Assembly (NCBI GenBank): GCA_022824525.1
Contig: JAJDZT010000055.1
Span: 24,837-88,836, forward strand
DNA length: 64,000 nucleotides
Reading direction: 5' to 3'
Source: Silicimonas sp.
GTDB lineage: Bacteria; Pseudomonadota; Alphaproteobacteria; Rhodobacterales; Rhodobacteraceae
Both the position numbers and the translations under genes were made by a program. Below are positions 51,557-62,368 of this stretch, in pieces. Positions within the stretch are counted from its first letter, which is position 1. Every line of letters starts with the position of its first letter. The notes beneath the pieces were generated by a model that was not told the DNA's origin, searched no databases, and saw nothing but the letters and a program-made list of their open reading frames with translations.

Positions 51557-53764
51557 TCAGCCAATTATTGCATTCAAGGTCGGGCTTGGTCGCATGATCG
51601 CCGCCAGCTTTCCCGGATCGGGATTGTAGTAGCCACCAGTATCCACCGCTTGACCGCGGGCGGCCTGCAACTCGCCAACAATAGCGTCTGCACCGGCTCG
51701 AAGTTTTTCAGCCACGGGCGCAAAGTGTGACGCCAATTCAGCGTCCTCGCTCTGGGAGGCAAGTGCCTCGGCCCAGTAAAGCGCGAACCAGAAATGGCTG
51801 TCCCTGTTATCAGGTTGTCCAACCTTTCGGCCAGGGCTGCGATCATGATCCAAAACACCCTGGGTCGCATCGTCAATCGCCTTGGCCATGACAGCCGCCT
51901 TCTTGTTACCGGACGTGTCGGCAAGAAATGCAAAGCTCTCCCCAAGCGCACAAAATTCACCCAAGGAATCCCAGCGAAGATGGTTTTCCTGCTGTAGCTG
52001 CTGCACGTGTTTCGGAGCGGAACCACCAGCACCTGTCTCAAACAGGCCGCCGCCCTGCATCAACTTGACGATCGAAAGCATCTTTGCAGAGGTACCCAAC
52101 TCAAGGATCGGGAACAGGTCGGTAAGATAATCACGCAGCACGTTGCCGGTGATTGCGATACTGTCCTCTCCCTTTCTAATGGTTTCCAAGGTCAAACGGG
52201 TGGCTTCGCGCGGCGCCATGATCTCGAACTTGTCAGTTACGCCCGCTGCAGCAAGGATCGGCTCGACATATTTGATCAGTTCCGCATCATGTGCGCGTTC
52301 GCTGTTGAGCCAGAAAATCGCCTGAGCGCCGGTCGCCGCTTGACGCGAGATTGCGAGCCTGACCCAGTCTTCGATAGGAGCCTTTTTGGCCGTTGCCGAA
52401 CGCCAGATATCACCTTTTTCAACCTGATGAGAATGGAGCACTTCACCGCTTTCGAGAACGTATCGGATTGTGCCGTCTGCCGATGCCTCAAACGTTGTCG
52501 GGTGCGAACCGTACTCTTCAGCCTTCTGCGCCATCAGACCGATATTCTGAACAGCTCCACTTGTGGTCGGATCGAGAGCACCGGTTTCCTTGAAGTAGTT
52601 AATGGTCTCATCATAGACCGGAGCATAGGAATTGTCCGGGATCACGCATCGTGAGTCTGCTTCCTTGCCATCCGGCCCCCAGCCTTTGCCGCCAGCCCGG
52701 ATAAGAGCGGGCATGGACGCGTCGATAATGACGTCGGACGATACATGAAGGTTTGTGATGCCCTTGTCAGAATTCACCATGTACATGGGTGGTCGCGCAG
52801 CGTAGGCCGCCTCGATGTCCGCCTTGATGGCCGCTGCTTTTTCAGCGGGTAGAGTTGAGATCTTCTCTTCCAGATCGCCGATGCCGAAATTCGGGTTCAC
52901 ACCAAGATCGGCGAAGGTCGCCGCGTGTTTGTCGAATACATCCTTCAGGAAAATCTCCACCGCATGACCAAACAGGATTGGGTCAGAGACCTTCATCATC
53001 GTTGCCTTGAGATGCAGCGAGAACAGTGTCCCTTCCGCTTTCGATGCTTCGATCTGTTCGGTGAGGAATGATCTAAGCGCCTTGGCTGACATGAAAGTCG
53101 CGTCAACGACCGTGCCTTCCTCGAGCATTAGGCCGTCCTTGAGAACAGTCACTGAGCCATCCGAGTCTTCAAACTCAATCCTGGCAGCTCCCGCTTGCTC
53201 GCTTGTAATCGTTGCCGAGACTTCGTTCGAAAAAAAGTCGTTTCCGCTCATCGAGGCGACGGTTGTCTTACTGTCAGATGTCCACTTTCCCATTGAGTGG
53301 GGATTGGCCATTGCATAGTTCTTTACAGCCTTTGCAGCGCGGCGATCTGAGTTGCCCTCGCGCAAGACGGGGTTCACAACAGACCCCTTAATTGCATCGT
53401 ACTTTTCGCGGATGTCCTTTTCTTCGTCCGTTGCGGGATCTTCTGGGTAGTCCGGCACAGCAAAGCCCTGCGATTGAAGTTCAGCGATGGCGCCCTTCAA
53501 CTGAGGAACTGACGCGGAAATGTTCGGAAGCTTTATGACGTTGGCGTCAGGCGTCTTCACTAACTCCCCAAGTTCCGCCAAATCGTTTGGATGATCCGTA
53601 AATGCTGCTAGGACACGTCCTGCAAGCGAAATATCCTTGGTACCAACCGAAATGCCCGCTGCCTTGGCGAAAGACTGAATGATCGGAAGCAGGGAGGCAC
53701 TGGCAAGCTCCGGCGCTTCGTCTACCTTGGTATACAATATGTCGGGACGACCTGTATCGCTCAT
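51557..53764 (-). CDS. icd: NADP-dependent isocitrate dehydrogenase, monomeric type
   Basis: 735 aa; [71 protein letters not shown]. Confidence 0.94.
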   Translation of the reverse strand: MSDTGRPDILYTKVDEAPELASASLLPIIQSFAKAAGISVGTKDISLAGRVLAAFTDHPNDLAELGELVKTPDANVIKLPNISASVPQLKGAIAELQSQGFAVPDYPEDPATDEEKDIREKYDAIKGSVVNPVLREGNSDRRAAKAVKNYAMANPHSMGKWTSDSKTTVASMSGNDFFSNEVSATITSEQAGAARIEFEDSDGSVTVLKDGLMLEEGTVVDATFMSAKALRSFLTEQIEASKAEGTLFSLHLKATMMKVSDPILFGHAVEIFLKDVFDKHAATFADLGVNPNFGIGDLEEKISTLPAEKAAAIKADIEAAYAARPPMYMVNSDKGITNLHVSSDVIIDASMPALIRAGGKGWGPDGKEADSRCVIPDNSYAPVYDETINYFKETGALDPTTSGAVQNIGLMAQKAEEYGSHPTTFEASADGTIRYVLESGEVLHSHQVEKGDIWRSATAKKAPIEDWVRLAISRQAATGAQAIFWLNSERAHDAELIKYVEPILAAAGVTDKFEIMAPREATRLTLETIRKGEDSIAITGNVLRDYLTDLFPILELGTSAKMLSIVKLMQGGGLFETGAGGSAPKHVQQLQQENHLRWDSLGEFCALGESFAFLADTSGNKKAAVMAKAIDDATQGVLDHDRSPGRKVGQPDNRDSHFWFALYWAEALASQSEDAELASHFAPVAEKLRAGADAIVGELQAARGQAVDTGGYYNPDPGKLAAIMRPSPTLNAIIG

Positions 53765-53989
53765 GATTTTCTGGTCCTTCGGCTACTTTTGGATAGTTGT
53801 TTGGCGGCAGGCTGCGCCCATTGCCGCATCGCATAGAACATGCGGCATATGCGTGCAACTCCTTGACCTTCTTGTGCGCGCACGGGCCGCAGCCGCATGC
53901 GTCCGAAACTTGCAATCTCGCCTCAGCCGCCGTTAAGCTTCAAAAGTTCTTTGCAACGTCAGAGAACATACGTCTTAGGGAGGACAAAC

Positions 53990-54952
53990 ATGAAAACGAA
54001 ACTTCGCGCGCTCGCTCTTGGCGCGACATTGTCGCTTGTCGGTTCGGCAACTCTTGCGGCCGAGTGTATCGCACCGGCTAACCCGGGAGGCGGCTGGGAC
54101 TTCACTTGCAGACAGATCGGGAAAATCCTGCATGATATCGGCCAAGTCGATAATCCTGTTCAGGTCACCAACATGGCTGGCGGTGGCGGCGGATTGGCAT
54201 TCAGCCACGTCGTGAATGAACGCTCTGATGACAGCGATCTGATCGTCGCGGCGTCTCAGGCAACCGCAACTCGCCTTGCTCAGAATGCCTACGCAGGCAT
54301 GACCGCCGACCAAGTTCGGTTTGTTGGCGCAATCGGCGCAGACCCGGGTGTTATCGTTGTAGCCGCCGATAGTCCGTTCCAAACGCTGGGCGACATGGTC
54401 GATGCCGTCAAGGCCGATCCTGGTTCGGTAGCCTTCGCTGGCGGCTCGGCAGCTGGCGGTTTTGACCACCTGAAAGTTCTGATGGTGTTAAAGGATGCGG
54501 GTTTCACAGACATCACCAAGGTCAAGTACATCGGTGTTGACGGTGGTGCAGATGCAATCACCCAGACCATTGGCGGCTTCACCCAAGGCATGACAGGCGA
54601 CATGTCTGAAATCGTCGGCTTCCTGCAGTCTGGCGAAGTACGTGCATTGGCCGTTCTGACCGAGGAACGCGTTCCTGGCTTCGAAGACGTCCCCACGGCA
54701 AAAGAGCAAGGCTTTGATGTGGTCGCCGTGAACTGGCGCGGCCTGTATGTGCCGAAGGACATTAGCGATGAAGACTTCGAAACTTGGGGTGCCAAGCTTC
54801 AGGCCGTTGCCGATAGCGACGAGTGGAAGGAAGCCATGGCCGCAAACGGCCTTGCCCCCTTCACCAAGGTTGGTGGCGATTTCCAGAGCTGGGTTGATGG
54901 CGTGATCGCAGACACTGTCGAGCTCTCGAAGGAAATCGGCGTCCTTCAGTGA
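53990..54952 (+). CDS. Tripartite tricarboxylate transporter substrate-binding protein (TctC family)
   Basis: Signal peptide, then CIAPANPGGGWDFTCRQIGKIL...; upstream of tctB/tctA-like genes. Confidence 0.91.
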   Translation: MKTKLRALALGATLSLVGSATLAAECIAPANPGGGWDFTCRQIGKILHDIGQVDNPVQVTNMAGGGGGLAFSHVVNERSDDSDLIVAASQATATRLAQNAYAGMTADQVRFVGAIGADPGVIVVAADSPFQTLGDMVDAVKADPGSVAFAGGSAAGGFDHLKVLMVLKDAGFTDITKVKYIGVDGGADAITQTIGGFTQGMTGDMSEIVGFLQSGEVRALAVLTEERVPGFEDVPTAKEQGFDVVAVNWRGLYVPKDISDEDFETWGAKLQAVADSDEWKEAMAANGLAPFTKVGGDFQSWVDGVIADTVELSKEIGVLQ

Positions 54953-55389
54953 TGAAAAGCGACCGTCTCTTCGGAGTGGTCATCATCTTTGGGGCGCTCG
55001 CATACGCTGCGGGCGCCCTCCAGATACAGACCAGCTTCATGTCTGATCCCGTGGGCTCAAAGACATTCCCGCTGATTTTGGCGGGCGTCGCTGCCTTATG
55101 CGGCCTTGTCATGATCCTTAAACCCGACACCGACCCCGACTGGCCGAACGCACGAACATTTGGCAGTCTCATCGTGTCGGTCGCCGTTATGATCGCTTAT
55201 GCTTACACGATCAAACCGCTTGGGTTCATGATTCCCACTGCTGTTTGTGCGGCGATTCTCAGTTACCAGATTTCGCCACGTCCTGTTCCGGCTGTACTGA
55301 CCGGCATCGGGCTTTCAATTGGGCTGTTCCTGGTCTTCAAATATGCATTGGGACTCGGCCTCCAACCGTTCCCAAAAAGTTGGTTCTGA
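54952..55389 (+). CDS. TctB-family small membrane subunit
   Basis: Four-TM small protein between TctC- and TctA-like genes. Confidence 0.85.
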   Translation: MKSDRLFGVVIIFGALAYAAGALQIQTSFMSDPVGSKTFPLILAGVAALCGLVMILKPDTDPDWPNARTFGSLIVSVAVMIAYAYTIKPLGFMIPTAVCAAILSYQISPRPVPAVLTGIGLSIGLFLVFKYALGLGLQPFPKSWF

Positions 55390-55390
55390 C

Positions 55391-56899
55391 ATGGAACTGC
55401 TTTCCAATCTCGCGCTCGGCTTTGGCGTCGCGCTTTCGCCGTTCACCCTGTTTTTGGCAGTCGTTGGCTGCTTCCTCGGAACGATCATCGGAGCGCTTCC
55501 CGGGCTTGGCCCATCAAACGGGGTCGCAATCCTCATCCCGCTCGCCTTCTCGCTTGGTCTCGATGCGACATCGGCCCTCGTGCTTATGACCTCGGTTTAC
55601 TATGGTGCCATGTACGGTGGTCGGATCAGCTCCATCCTGCTGAACATTCCGGGTGACGAACCTGCACTTATGACAACACTCGACGGCTATCCGATGGCCA
55701 AAGCGGGTCGCGCCGGCGACGCGCTTGTTCTTTCCGGTTTCGCAAGCTTCTTTGGTGCGCTCTTTGCAACCATCGGGCTCATGCTACTCGCACCGGTTCT
55801 GTCACGGATCGCCTATCAATTCGGCCCGGCTGAATACTTCGCACTTTATCTCCTTGCATTCTCCACCCTTGGCGGCATTGCCTCGAACAATCAGGCAAAA
55901 GCTGCGCTCGCGTCCTGCATCGGCCTTGGGATCGCGATGATTGGTCTGGACAACCAAACGGGCATGCCGCGTTTGACGGGTGGCAATCTCCATCTCATGG
56001 ATGGCATCGACTTCCTTGTTGCGATCGTCGGCCTGTTTGCCGTCGCCGAGGTGTTCATCTTCATCGAAAGCCACGGCAAGGGCTCTTCCATCGGCGTCAA
56101 ACTTGAAAAAGTCACCCTGCCGGTTCGCGACCTCGTACGCGGAATTGGCACTATGATCCGCTGTAGCACCATTGGCTTTATCGCAGGCGTTTTGCCCGGA
56201 GCCGGCGCCTCGCTCGGGTCATTTCTTGCGTACGTTGGAGAGAAGAAATGGCGTGGAGGCGACCGCAGCGGTTTCGGAAAGGGCGATCCGCAAGGCGTGA
56301 TCGCCCCCGAAGCGGGCAACAACTCTGCCGCGGGTGGCGCGCTCGTTCCGATGTTGACACTCGGCGTCCCAGGCTCAGGGACGACTGCCGTGCTGCTCGC
56401 GCTTCTGATGACGCTCAACATAACACCTGGACCGACACTTTTCACTGACCGGCCAGAAGTTGTTTGGGGGCTTATCGCTTCACTGCTGATCGCCAACTTC
56501 GTTCTACTCGCGATGAACGTTCCGCTCGTGAAAATCTTCGTAAAGATCCTCACGGTTCCGCCTTGGGTACTCCTGCCCGGCGTCATGATGGTGTCTTTCG
56601 TTGGGATCTTCTCCCTGACCGGCAGCTATTTCGACCTTCTGCTGATGATCGTATTCGGCATTATCGGCTGGCTGTTCAGGAAACTCGATATTCCAACGGT
56701 GCCCATCATACTGGGAATTCTTCTTGGAAAGCACATGGAAGACGCATTGCGCCGCGCAATGATCCTCTCCGATGGAGACTGGACATATCTGTTCTCCTCC
56801 GGGATTTCGATCGGACTTTGGGCTTTCGCAATCCTCGGATTTGTTGCGCCATTCTTCCTTCGTCACATCATCAAGAAACCGCAGGCGATCACTGACTGA
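55391..56899 (+). CDS. TctA-family large membrane subunit
   Basis: GALPGLGPSNGVAILIPLAFSLGLDATSALVLMTSVYYGAMYGGRISSILLNIPGDEPALMTTLDGYPMAKAGRAGDAL. Confidence 0.95.
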   Translation: MELLSNLALGFGVALSPFTLFLAVVGCFLGTIIGALPGLGPSNGVAILIPLAFSLGLDATSALVLMTSVYYGAMYGGRISSILLNIPGDEPALMTTLDGYPMAKAGRAGDALVLSGFASFFGALFATIGLMLLAPVLSRIAYQFGPAEYFALYLLAFSTLGGIASNNQAKAALASCIGLGIAMIGLDNQTGMPRLTGGNLHLMDGIDFLVAIVGLFAVAEVFIFIESHGKGSSIGVKLEKVTLPVRDLVRGIGTMIRCSTIGFIAGVLPGAGASLGSFLAYVGEKKWRGGDRSGFGKGDPQGVIAPEAGNNSAAGGALVPMLTLGVPGSGTTAVLLALLMTLNITPGPTLFTDRPEVVWGLIASLLIANFVLLAMNVPLVKIFVKILTVPPWVLLPGVMMVSFVGIFSLTGSYFDLLLMIVFGIIGWLFRKLDIPTVPIILGILLGKHMEDALRRAMILSDGDWTYLFSSGISIGLWAFAILGFVAPFFLRHIIKKPQAITD

Positions 56900-58251
56900 T
56901 GACCCGCGTTCTTATCCCTTCCGGAGCGCTCGGCCTCGACTATGACAAGGAAGCGCTTGCGCGAGGGGTTGAGATGAAGCCGGACCTTATCGCCATCGAC
57001 GGCGGCTCAACGGACAGCGGTCCGTCTTATCTGGGGCGCGGAGTTTCGAAATATGCCCGCTCGTCCACCAAGGTGGAATGGAAGGGTCTGATCAAGGCTG
57101 CGCGGGAAGCAAATTGTCCGCTCGTTATTGGCACCGCGGGCACATGCGGAACAGACAGCACTGTCGATTGGCTGCTGGAGATCACCCGGGAGTGTCTTGA
57201 AGAGCTTGGTTTCCACGCCAAGATCGCCACGCTCAAGTGCGAGCAGTCACCAGACCAAACCGCCGCTGCCTTGGAAAGAGGACGGGTAACTCCGCTTCCT
57301 GGTGCACCCAAGATCGACACCCAAGCCATCGCCGCATGCGAACACGTGGTGGCGCTGGCCGGAGCTGAGCAGATTAACGCAGCACTTGAGACCGGTGCAG
57401 ATATTGTGATCGCGGGTCGCACAACCGACACGGCGATCATCGCCGCTCTTCCGCTCAAGAAGGGCGACAATGCCGGAGGGGCGTGGCACGGTGCAAAGAT
57501 CGGTGAATGCGGTGCGCTTTGCGCCTCTAATCCCCAGTCGGGCGTCTTGATGGTAGAGTTCGACAAGGATGGATTTACGGTGCATCCGCTGGCTGAAGGT
57601 GCCAACGCGACACCGCACACTGTCTTTGCACACATGCTCTATGAGAATTCAGATCCCTTCATTTTGCACGAACCCGGCGGCCACCTCGATGTCACGGAGG
57701 CTAAGTACGTGCCGCTCGACGGCACGCGAGTACGCGTCGAGGGGTCTCAGTGGCATGTTGCCGATGCATATGCGGTGAAGCTCGAAGGAGCTCGCGTCGC
57801 AGGCTACCAAACTCTTTTGATGGCGACGCTCAGGGACCAACACTACGTCAAGAATTCGCAAGCTTGGATCGAAGACATTCTTCAGAAACATGCCGCCAAG
57901 GTCGCAGACCGTATGGGACTGTCTCACGAAGACTATTCAGTCGAGCTTCGTCGGATCGGAGTTGATGCCACCTTGGGAGCGTTGGAGCGTCGCGACACGT
58001 CTCCGAACGAAACGGGAGTGCTTTGCATCATCACGGCAGAAGATCAGCAAACCGCAAACGAGATCGGAAAGCTGATGAATCCCTATCTGCTTCATCATCC
58101 GCTTACGCGAGACGAAGAACAGCCGACGTTTTCATTTCCTTTTTCACCTGCGGAGATCGATCGTGGAGCTGCATATGAGTTCTGTCTCCACCACGTATTG
58201 CGTCTGGATGATCCGATGGAGGTATTTCGTCTAGAGGTCGTGGATGCCTGA
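56899..58251 (+). CDS. AtuA-like / DUF1446-family protein
   Basis: MKPDLIAIDGGSTDSGPSYLGRGVSKYARSSTKVEWKGLIKAAREANCPLVIGTAGTCGTDSTVDWLLEI; coupled to tctA-like gene. Confidence 0.8.
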   Translation: MTRVLIPSGALGLDYDKEALARGVEMKPDLIAIDGGSTDSGPSYLGRGVSKYARSSTKVEWKGLIKAAREANCPLVIGTAGTCGTDSTVDWLLEITRECLEELGFHAKIATLKCEQSPDQTAAALERGRVTPLPGAPKIDTQAIAACEHVVALAGAEQINAALETGADIVIAGRTTDTAIIAALPLKKGDNAGGAWHGAKIGECGALCASNPQSGVLMVEFDKDGFTVHPLAEGANATPHTVFAHMLYENSDPFILHEPGGHLDVTEAKYVPLDGTRVRVEGSQWHVADAYAVKLEGARVAGYQTLLMATLRDQHYVKNSQAWIEDILQKHAAKVADRMGLSHEDYSVELRRIGVDATLGALERRDTSPNETGVLCIITAEDQQTANEIGKLMNPYLLHHPLTRDEEQPTFSFPFSPAEIDRGAAYEFCLHHVLRLDDPMEVFRLEVVDA

Positions 58252-58546
58252 AATCGGGGCCATCGCACAGAAAGTCAGATCGAAAAATGCCGGCCCGTTT
58301 TGGCTGACGATCGACATCTTCTGTGGTGACACAGACACCTACCATCAGATCGTCGAAGGGCTATCAACCGAACGAGTCGCACAAGTTCTGCAGACCGAAC
58401 CGCATACATTGAAGCGTTTTGACATTGATGCCCTGAACGTGATCAAGATCAGTCTGCCGCGACCGGTTGTGCAAGGCCATAGATCCGATCGCGACATGCA
58501 TGGAGCGGCCTGGGCGGCTCTGATTTCCGAGATAGACATCAACTAG
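58244..58546 (+). CDS. DUF4387-family protein
   Basis: 100 aa; KVRSKNAGPFWLTIDIFCGDTDTYHQIVEG...; overlaps the AtuA-like gene by 8 nt. Confidence 0.78.
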   Translation: MPEIGAIAQKVRSKNAGPFWLTIDIFCGDTDTYHQIVEGLSTERVAQVLQTEPHTLKRFDIDALNVIKISLPRPVVQGHRSDRDMHGAAWAALISEIDIN

Positions 58547-58597
58547 ACACGAAACTGATACTTGATCGCGCAAACCGCACAGGGCATGACACGCGCC

Positions 58598-59209
58598 ATG
58601 GCCAATCATTTTTACAAGAACGACCTTCCCGATGACCTTGATCTTGGGTCCTCAGTTGCAATCGATTGCGAAACCATGGGGCTGGTCCCCGGGCGTGATC
58701 GGCTATGCCTCGTTCAGCTATCCAATGGCGACGGTAATGCGCATCTTGTCCAGATTGCTCCGGGGCAAACCACGGCACCGAACTTGGAACGGCTTGTGAA
58801 AGACCCCAGTGTTCTAAAGCTCTTCCACTTTGGTCGTTTTGATATTGCTGCCATCTACAATGCCTTCGGCGTACTTGCGGCCCCCGTTTACTGCACCAAG
58901 ATCGCCTCGAAACTCGTCCGCACTTACACGGATCGTCACGGTCTCAAGAACCTTCTCGATGAGTTGCTTGGTGTCGACATTTCGAAACTCCAGCAGATGA
59001 GCGACTGGGGTGCGGCCGACTTGTCCCAGGCCCAACTGGAATATGCAGCAAGCGACGTGCTGTACCTTCACAAGCTCAAAGACAAACTAGATGAACGTTT
59101 GGCGCGCGAAGGGCGCGCTGATCTCGCTGCGGCGGCATTCGAGTTTCTGCCAACGCGCGCTCGGCTGGATCTTGCCGGGTGGCCGGAGACAGACATCTTC
59201 GCGCACTGA
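58598..59209 (+). CDS. Ribonuclease D-like 3'-5' exonuclease
   Basis: DEDD exonuclease pattern AIDCETMGLVPGRDRLCLVQLS...FHFGRFDIAAIYNAFG...YAASDVLYLHKL; start assumed at MANHFYKND. Confidence 0.88.
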   Translation: MANHFYKNDLPDDLDLGSSVAIDCETMGLVPGRDRLCLVQLSNGDGNAHLVQIAPGQTTAPNLERLVKDPSVLKLFHFGRFDIAAIYNAFGVLAAPVYCTKIASKLVRTYTDRHGLKNLLDELLGVDISKLQQMSDWGAADLSQAQLEYAASDVLYLHKLKDKLDERLAREGRADLAAAAFEFLPTRARLDLAGWPETDIFAH

Positions 59210-59838
59210 GCTTTTCATCCTATATGTGCCGGATGGCGACGGCCGATACATATTCACGCGTTGTTCTGTGGCTTAAGGTTGCGCTGCCCCTCGCGGCATT
59301 GGCGATCCTCTCGACACTATTCTTCGTGGCAGAGACCCTCGATCCGGAGGCAGCCATTCCGTATGCCGAGGTCGATGTCGAACGAATTCTGAGAGAACAA
59401 GGTGCGACGTCACCCAACTTCGGAGGGGTCACATCGGATGGTGTCAAGATTGCGCTTACAGCCGCGTCCATCAGGCCGTCTGCTGAAGATCGCAACAGAT
59501 GGAACGGCACCACAGTCTCCGCCAACTTTGATCTGCCGTCGGGCGCAGTCGTCTCATTGGACAGCCCCGAAGGTATTGTGGACGCAACACAGCAGCAGGC
59601 GATTTTGCGAGGTGGGGCAGTTCTGACAAGCACAACAGGCTACAAGGTGACAAGCGAACAGATCGTTGCATCATTTGATGATGCAACGATTGTTGCCGAC
59701 AAAGGTATTGTGGCGGAAGGGCCGCCCGGAAAGATCACGGCGGATCGCATGGTTCTGAACCGGATAGACAGCGAACCTCCGAACCATCATCTTGTCTTTC
59801 AAGGCGGTGTGCGTGTGATTCACCGGCCTCGGAACTGA
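59179..59838 (+). CDS. lptC: LPS export system protein LptC
   Basis: Single N-terminal TM, beta-jellyroll-like sequence, directly upstream of lptA-lptB. Confidence 0.82.
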   Translation: MAGDRHLRALSFSSYMCRMATADTYSRVVLWLKVALPLAALAILSTLFFVAETLDPEAAIPYAEVDVERILREQGATSPNFGGVTSDGVKIALTAASIRPSAEDRNRWNGTTVSANFDLPSGAVVSLDSPEGIVDATQQQAILRGGAVLTSTTGYKVTSEQIVASFDDATIVADKGIVAEGPPGKITADRMVLNRIDSEPPNHHLVFQGGVRVIHRPRN

Positions 59839-59847
59839 AGGAAGTCC

Positions 59848-60345
59848 ATGCGTTACGTTCTGTCCACATTGATTGCCGTTGCTCTGTCACTCAGTACCGC
59901 ATTGGCCCAGACTGCGAACATTGCCGTTGGGACAGGAGCGTTTGATGCTTCGCTGCCCGTCGAGGTAACCGCAGATGAGCTTTCCGTCGATCAAGCGACT
60001 GGAAAAGCCGTATTCGATGGCAATGTGCTTGTTGTACAGGGCGAGGTTCGCATGTCCGCAGGGCAAGTCACGATCGAATATGCAGAGGAAGGTTCAACAA
60101 ACGCGATCTCTCGTTTGCTTGCGTCGGGCGGGGTGACGTTCGTCACCTCTTCGGACGCCGCTGAAGCAAGAGATGCAGTCTATTCAGTCGCGAATGGCAC
60201 CGTGACGCTTACCGGAGACGTTTTGTTGACCCAGGGTCAGAACGCCATCGCCGGCGACACATTGGTCGTCGATCTCAGTTCAGGAAATGGTCAGATGCAG
60301 GGGCGGGTCCGCACCGTTTTCACTCCGTCCGAGGGAGACAACTGA
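59848..60345 (+). CDS. lptA: Lipopolysaccharide transport periplasmic protein LptA
   Basis: Signal peptide, OstA-like VEVTADELSVDQATGKAVFDGNVLVVQGEVRMSAGQVTIEY. Confidence 0.9.
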   Translation: MRYVLSTLIAVALSLSTALAQTANIAVGTGAFDASLPVEVTADELSVDQATGKAVFDGNVLVVQGEVRMSAGQVTIEYAEEGSTNAISRLLASGGVTFVTSSDAAEARDAVYSVANGTVTLTGDVLLTQGQNAIAGDTLVVDLSSGNGQMQGRVRTVFTPSEGDN

Positions 60346-61103
60346 TGTCGAAGCCGGAACTGACCATTGCGGGTGGCGAGCAAGGACTGAAGATCAGGAA
60401 CCTGCGAAAATCCTATCGCAAACGCCCTATTATTCGGGATGTCAGTCTCGATGTAACCCGTGGCGAGGTCGTCGCCCTTCTTGGTCCAAACGGATCGGGC
60501 AAAACAACTTGCTTCTACTCGATTGCCGGGCTGGCCATGCCGGACGCGGGACAGGTTCTGATCGATGGACGAGATGTTACGAACTATCCGATGTATCGGC
60601 GAGCCCAACTTGGGATCGGCTATCTGCCTCAGGAACGTTCGATCTTTCAGGGGCTGAACGTCGAGGACAATATTCTCGCAATCCTCGAGATTGTTGAAAA
60701 AGACAGAACAAAGAGACGGGAAAGACTCGAAGAACTGTTGAATGAGTTCTCTATCGCCCATTTGCGCCGCACACCTTCGGTTGCACTTTCTGGTGGTGAG
60801 CGTCGGCGCTGCGAAATTGCCCGGAGTCTGGCGGCAAATCCCAAGTATTTACTGCTTGATGAACCTTTTCCGGGGATCGACCCGATCGCTGTTGGCGATA
60901 TTCGCGACTTGGTTACTGACCTCAAACATCGTGGAATCGGGGTGCTGATCACGGATCACAACGTGCGCGAAACTCTCGAGATCGTGGATCGAGCGTACAT
61001 TCTTCATGACGGCGGTGTTCTGATGAGCGGGACCGCAGATGAAGTGGTCCGCGACGAGAACGTCCGCCGTGTTTACCTCGGCCAGTCCTTTCGGATTTCT
61101 TAA
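60345..61103 (+). CDS. lptB: LPS export ABC transporter ATP-binding protein LptB
   Basis: Walker A LLGPNGSGKTTCFYSIAGL, signature LSGGERRRCEIARSLA. Confidence 0.94.
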   Translation: MSKPELTIAGGEQGLKIRNLRKSYRKRPIIRDVSLDVTRGEVVALLGPNGSGKTTCFYSIAGLAMPDAGQVLIDGRDVTNYPMYRRAQLGIGYLPQERSIFQGLNVEDNILAILEIVEKDRTKRRERLEELLNEFSIAHLRRTPSVALSGGERRRCEIARSLAANPKYLLLDEPFPGIDPIAVGDIRDLVTDLKHRGIGVLITDHNVRETLEIVDRAYILHDGGVLMSGTADEVVRDENVRRVYLGQSFRIS

Positions 61104-61286
61104 CCACTCGATGTTTTGTTTGACAGGCGATGCCGGATTGTCGCCAAATGGGTGTAATGGAACGAAGTGTCTTAATGTCAGACAACGTCCAAGCTGCCTT
61201 CAATAGTCAGCGAAACCACAAGCTTAACTAAGACGCACTTGCGGTCCGGCATTGCCGGGCCCGCCGTGGCCGTCAGGGAGAATTAG

Positions 61287-61850
61287 ATGCAATACCAGAT
61301 CACCGGCAAACAGATCGACATTGGCGAAGCCCTTCAAACGCACGTGAAAGATGGTCTGGGTGAAATGGTCAGCAAATATCCCGGTCGTCCTACGGACGCG
61401 AATGTCGTGTTTTCCAAGAGTGGGCACGAACATGTTTGCGAAACGGTTATTCATCTGTCGACTGGCATGACGGTACAGGCCAAGGGCCACGACCATGAGA
61501 TCTATGCCGCATTTGAGAAGTGCCAGGATAAGATGGATAAGCAACTCCGCCGCTACAAACGTCGGCTAAAGGACCATCATCGGGAACGCCCTGTTGAACT
61601 CAGCGAAGCGGCCTCCTATATCCTCGCCTCAAACGAGGACGAGAGCGAATCAGAACCTGAAACGCTTCAGCCGATGATCGTCGCCGAGATGGAGACAAAG
61701 ATACCATCTTTGTCTGTTGGTGAAGCGGTTATGCAAATGGAGCTTGCGGGTGCGCCCGTTCTGGTGTTTCGGAATGAAAAAGGCGGCGAGAACGTGAATA
61801 TCGTATATCGTCGCGACGATGGGAATATTGGCTGGATCGATCCGAAGTAA
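61287..61850 (+). CDS. hpf: Ribosome hibernation promoting factor, long type
   Basis: MQYQITGKQIDIGEALQTHVKDGLGEMVSKYPGRPTDANVVFSKSGHEHVCE; C-terminal long-HPF extension. Confidence 0.93.
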   Translation: MQYQITGKQIDIGEALQTHVKDGLGEMVSKYPGRPTDANVVFSKSGHEHVCETVIHLSTGMTVQAKGHDHEIYAAFEKCQDKMDKQLRRYKRRLKDHHRERPVELSEAASYILASNEDESESEPETLQPMIVAEMETKIPSLSVGEAVMQMELAGAPVLVFRNEKGGENVNIVYRRDDGNIGWIDPK

Positions 61851-61903
61851 GGGGCGGACCGAACCAGACCTAAAATCGCCTTATTGGGGACTTGGGTGAC
61901 GTA

Positions 61904-62368
61904 ATGGAATTGTCGTCTATTCTGCGCGTGGAAGCTGTCAAAACGCTTTCCGCAGTGACCAGCAAGAAACGCTTGCTGCATGAGATTTCCGAGGTTGCCG
62001 CTTCGGCCTACGGGCTTTCGGCAGCGGACATCTGTGTTGCCTTGCAGGAAAGGGAAAGCCTTGGTCCGACCGGTGTTGGCCAAGGGATCGCTCTTCCGCA
62101 CGCCAGACTTCCAAACTTGGAAAGGGTGCATGGCATTTTCGTGCGGGTCGAAAAAGCGCTTGAGTTCGACTCTGTCGACCGCCAACCGGTAGACCTCGTA
62201 TTCGCTCTCCTCGCTCCGCTGGACGCTGGCGTCGATCACCTGAAGGCGCTTGCCATGGTCTCTCGCACAATGCGTGATCCCGGCTTGTGCGCAAAGTTGC
62301 GCGCCAACTCTGATGCTGCGACGCTGCATACGCTGCTCACGGAGTCGCCTGGAATTCGCGCAGCTTAG
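61904..62368 (+). CDS. ptsN: PTS IIA-like nitrogen regulatory protein PtsN
   Basis: EIIA-Ntr pattern ALQERESLGPTGVGQGIALPHARLPNLERVHGIF. Confidence 0.93.
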   Translation: MELSSILRVEAVKTLSAVTSKKRLLHEISEVAASAYGLSAADICVALQERESLGPTGVGQGIALPHARLPNLERVHGIFVRVEKALEFDSVDRQPVDLVFALLAPLDAGVDHLKALAMVSRTMRDPGLCAKLRANSDAATLHTLLTESPGIRAA

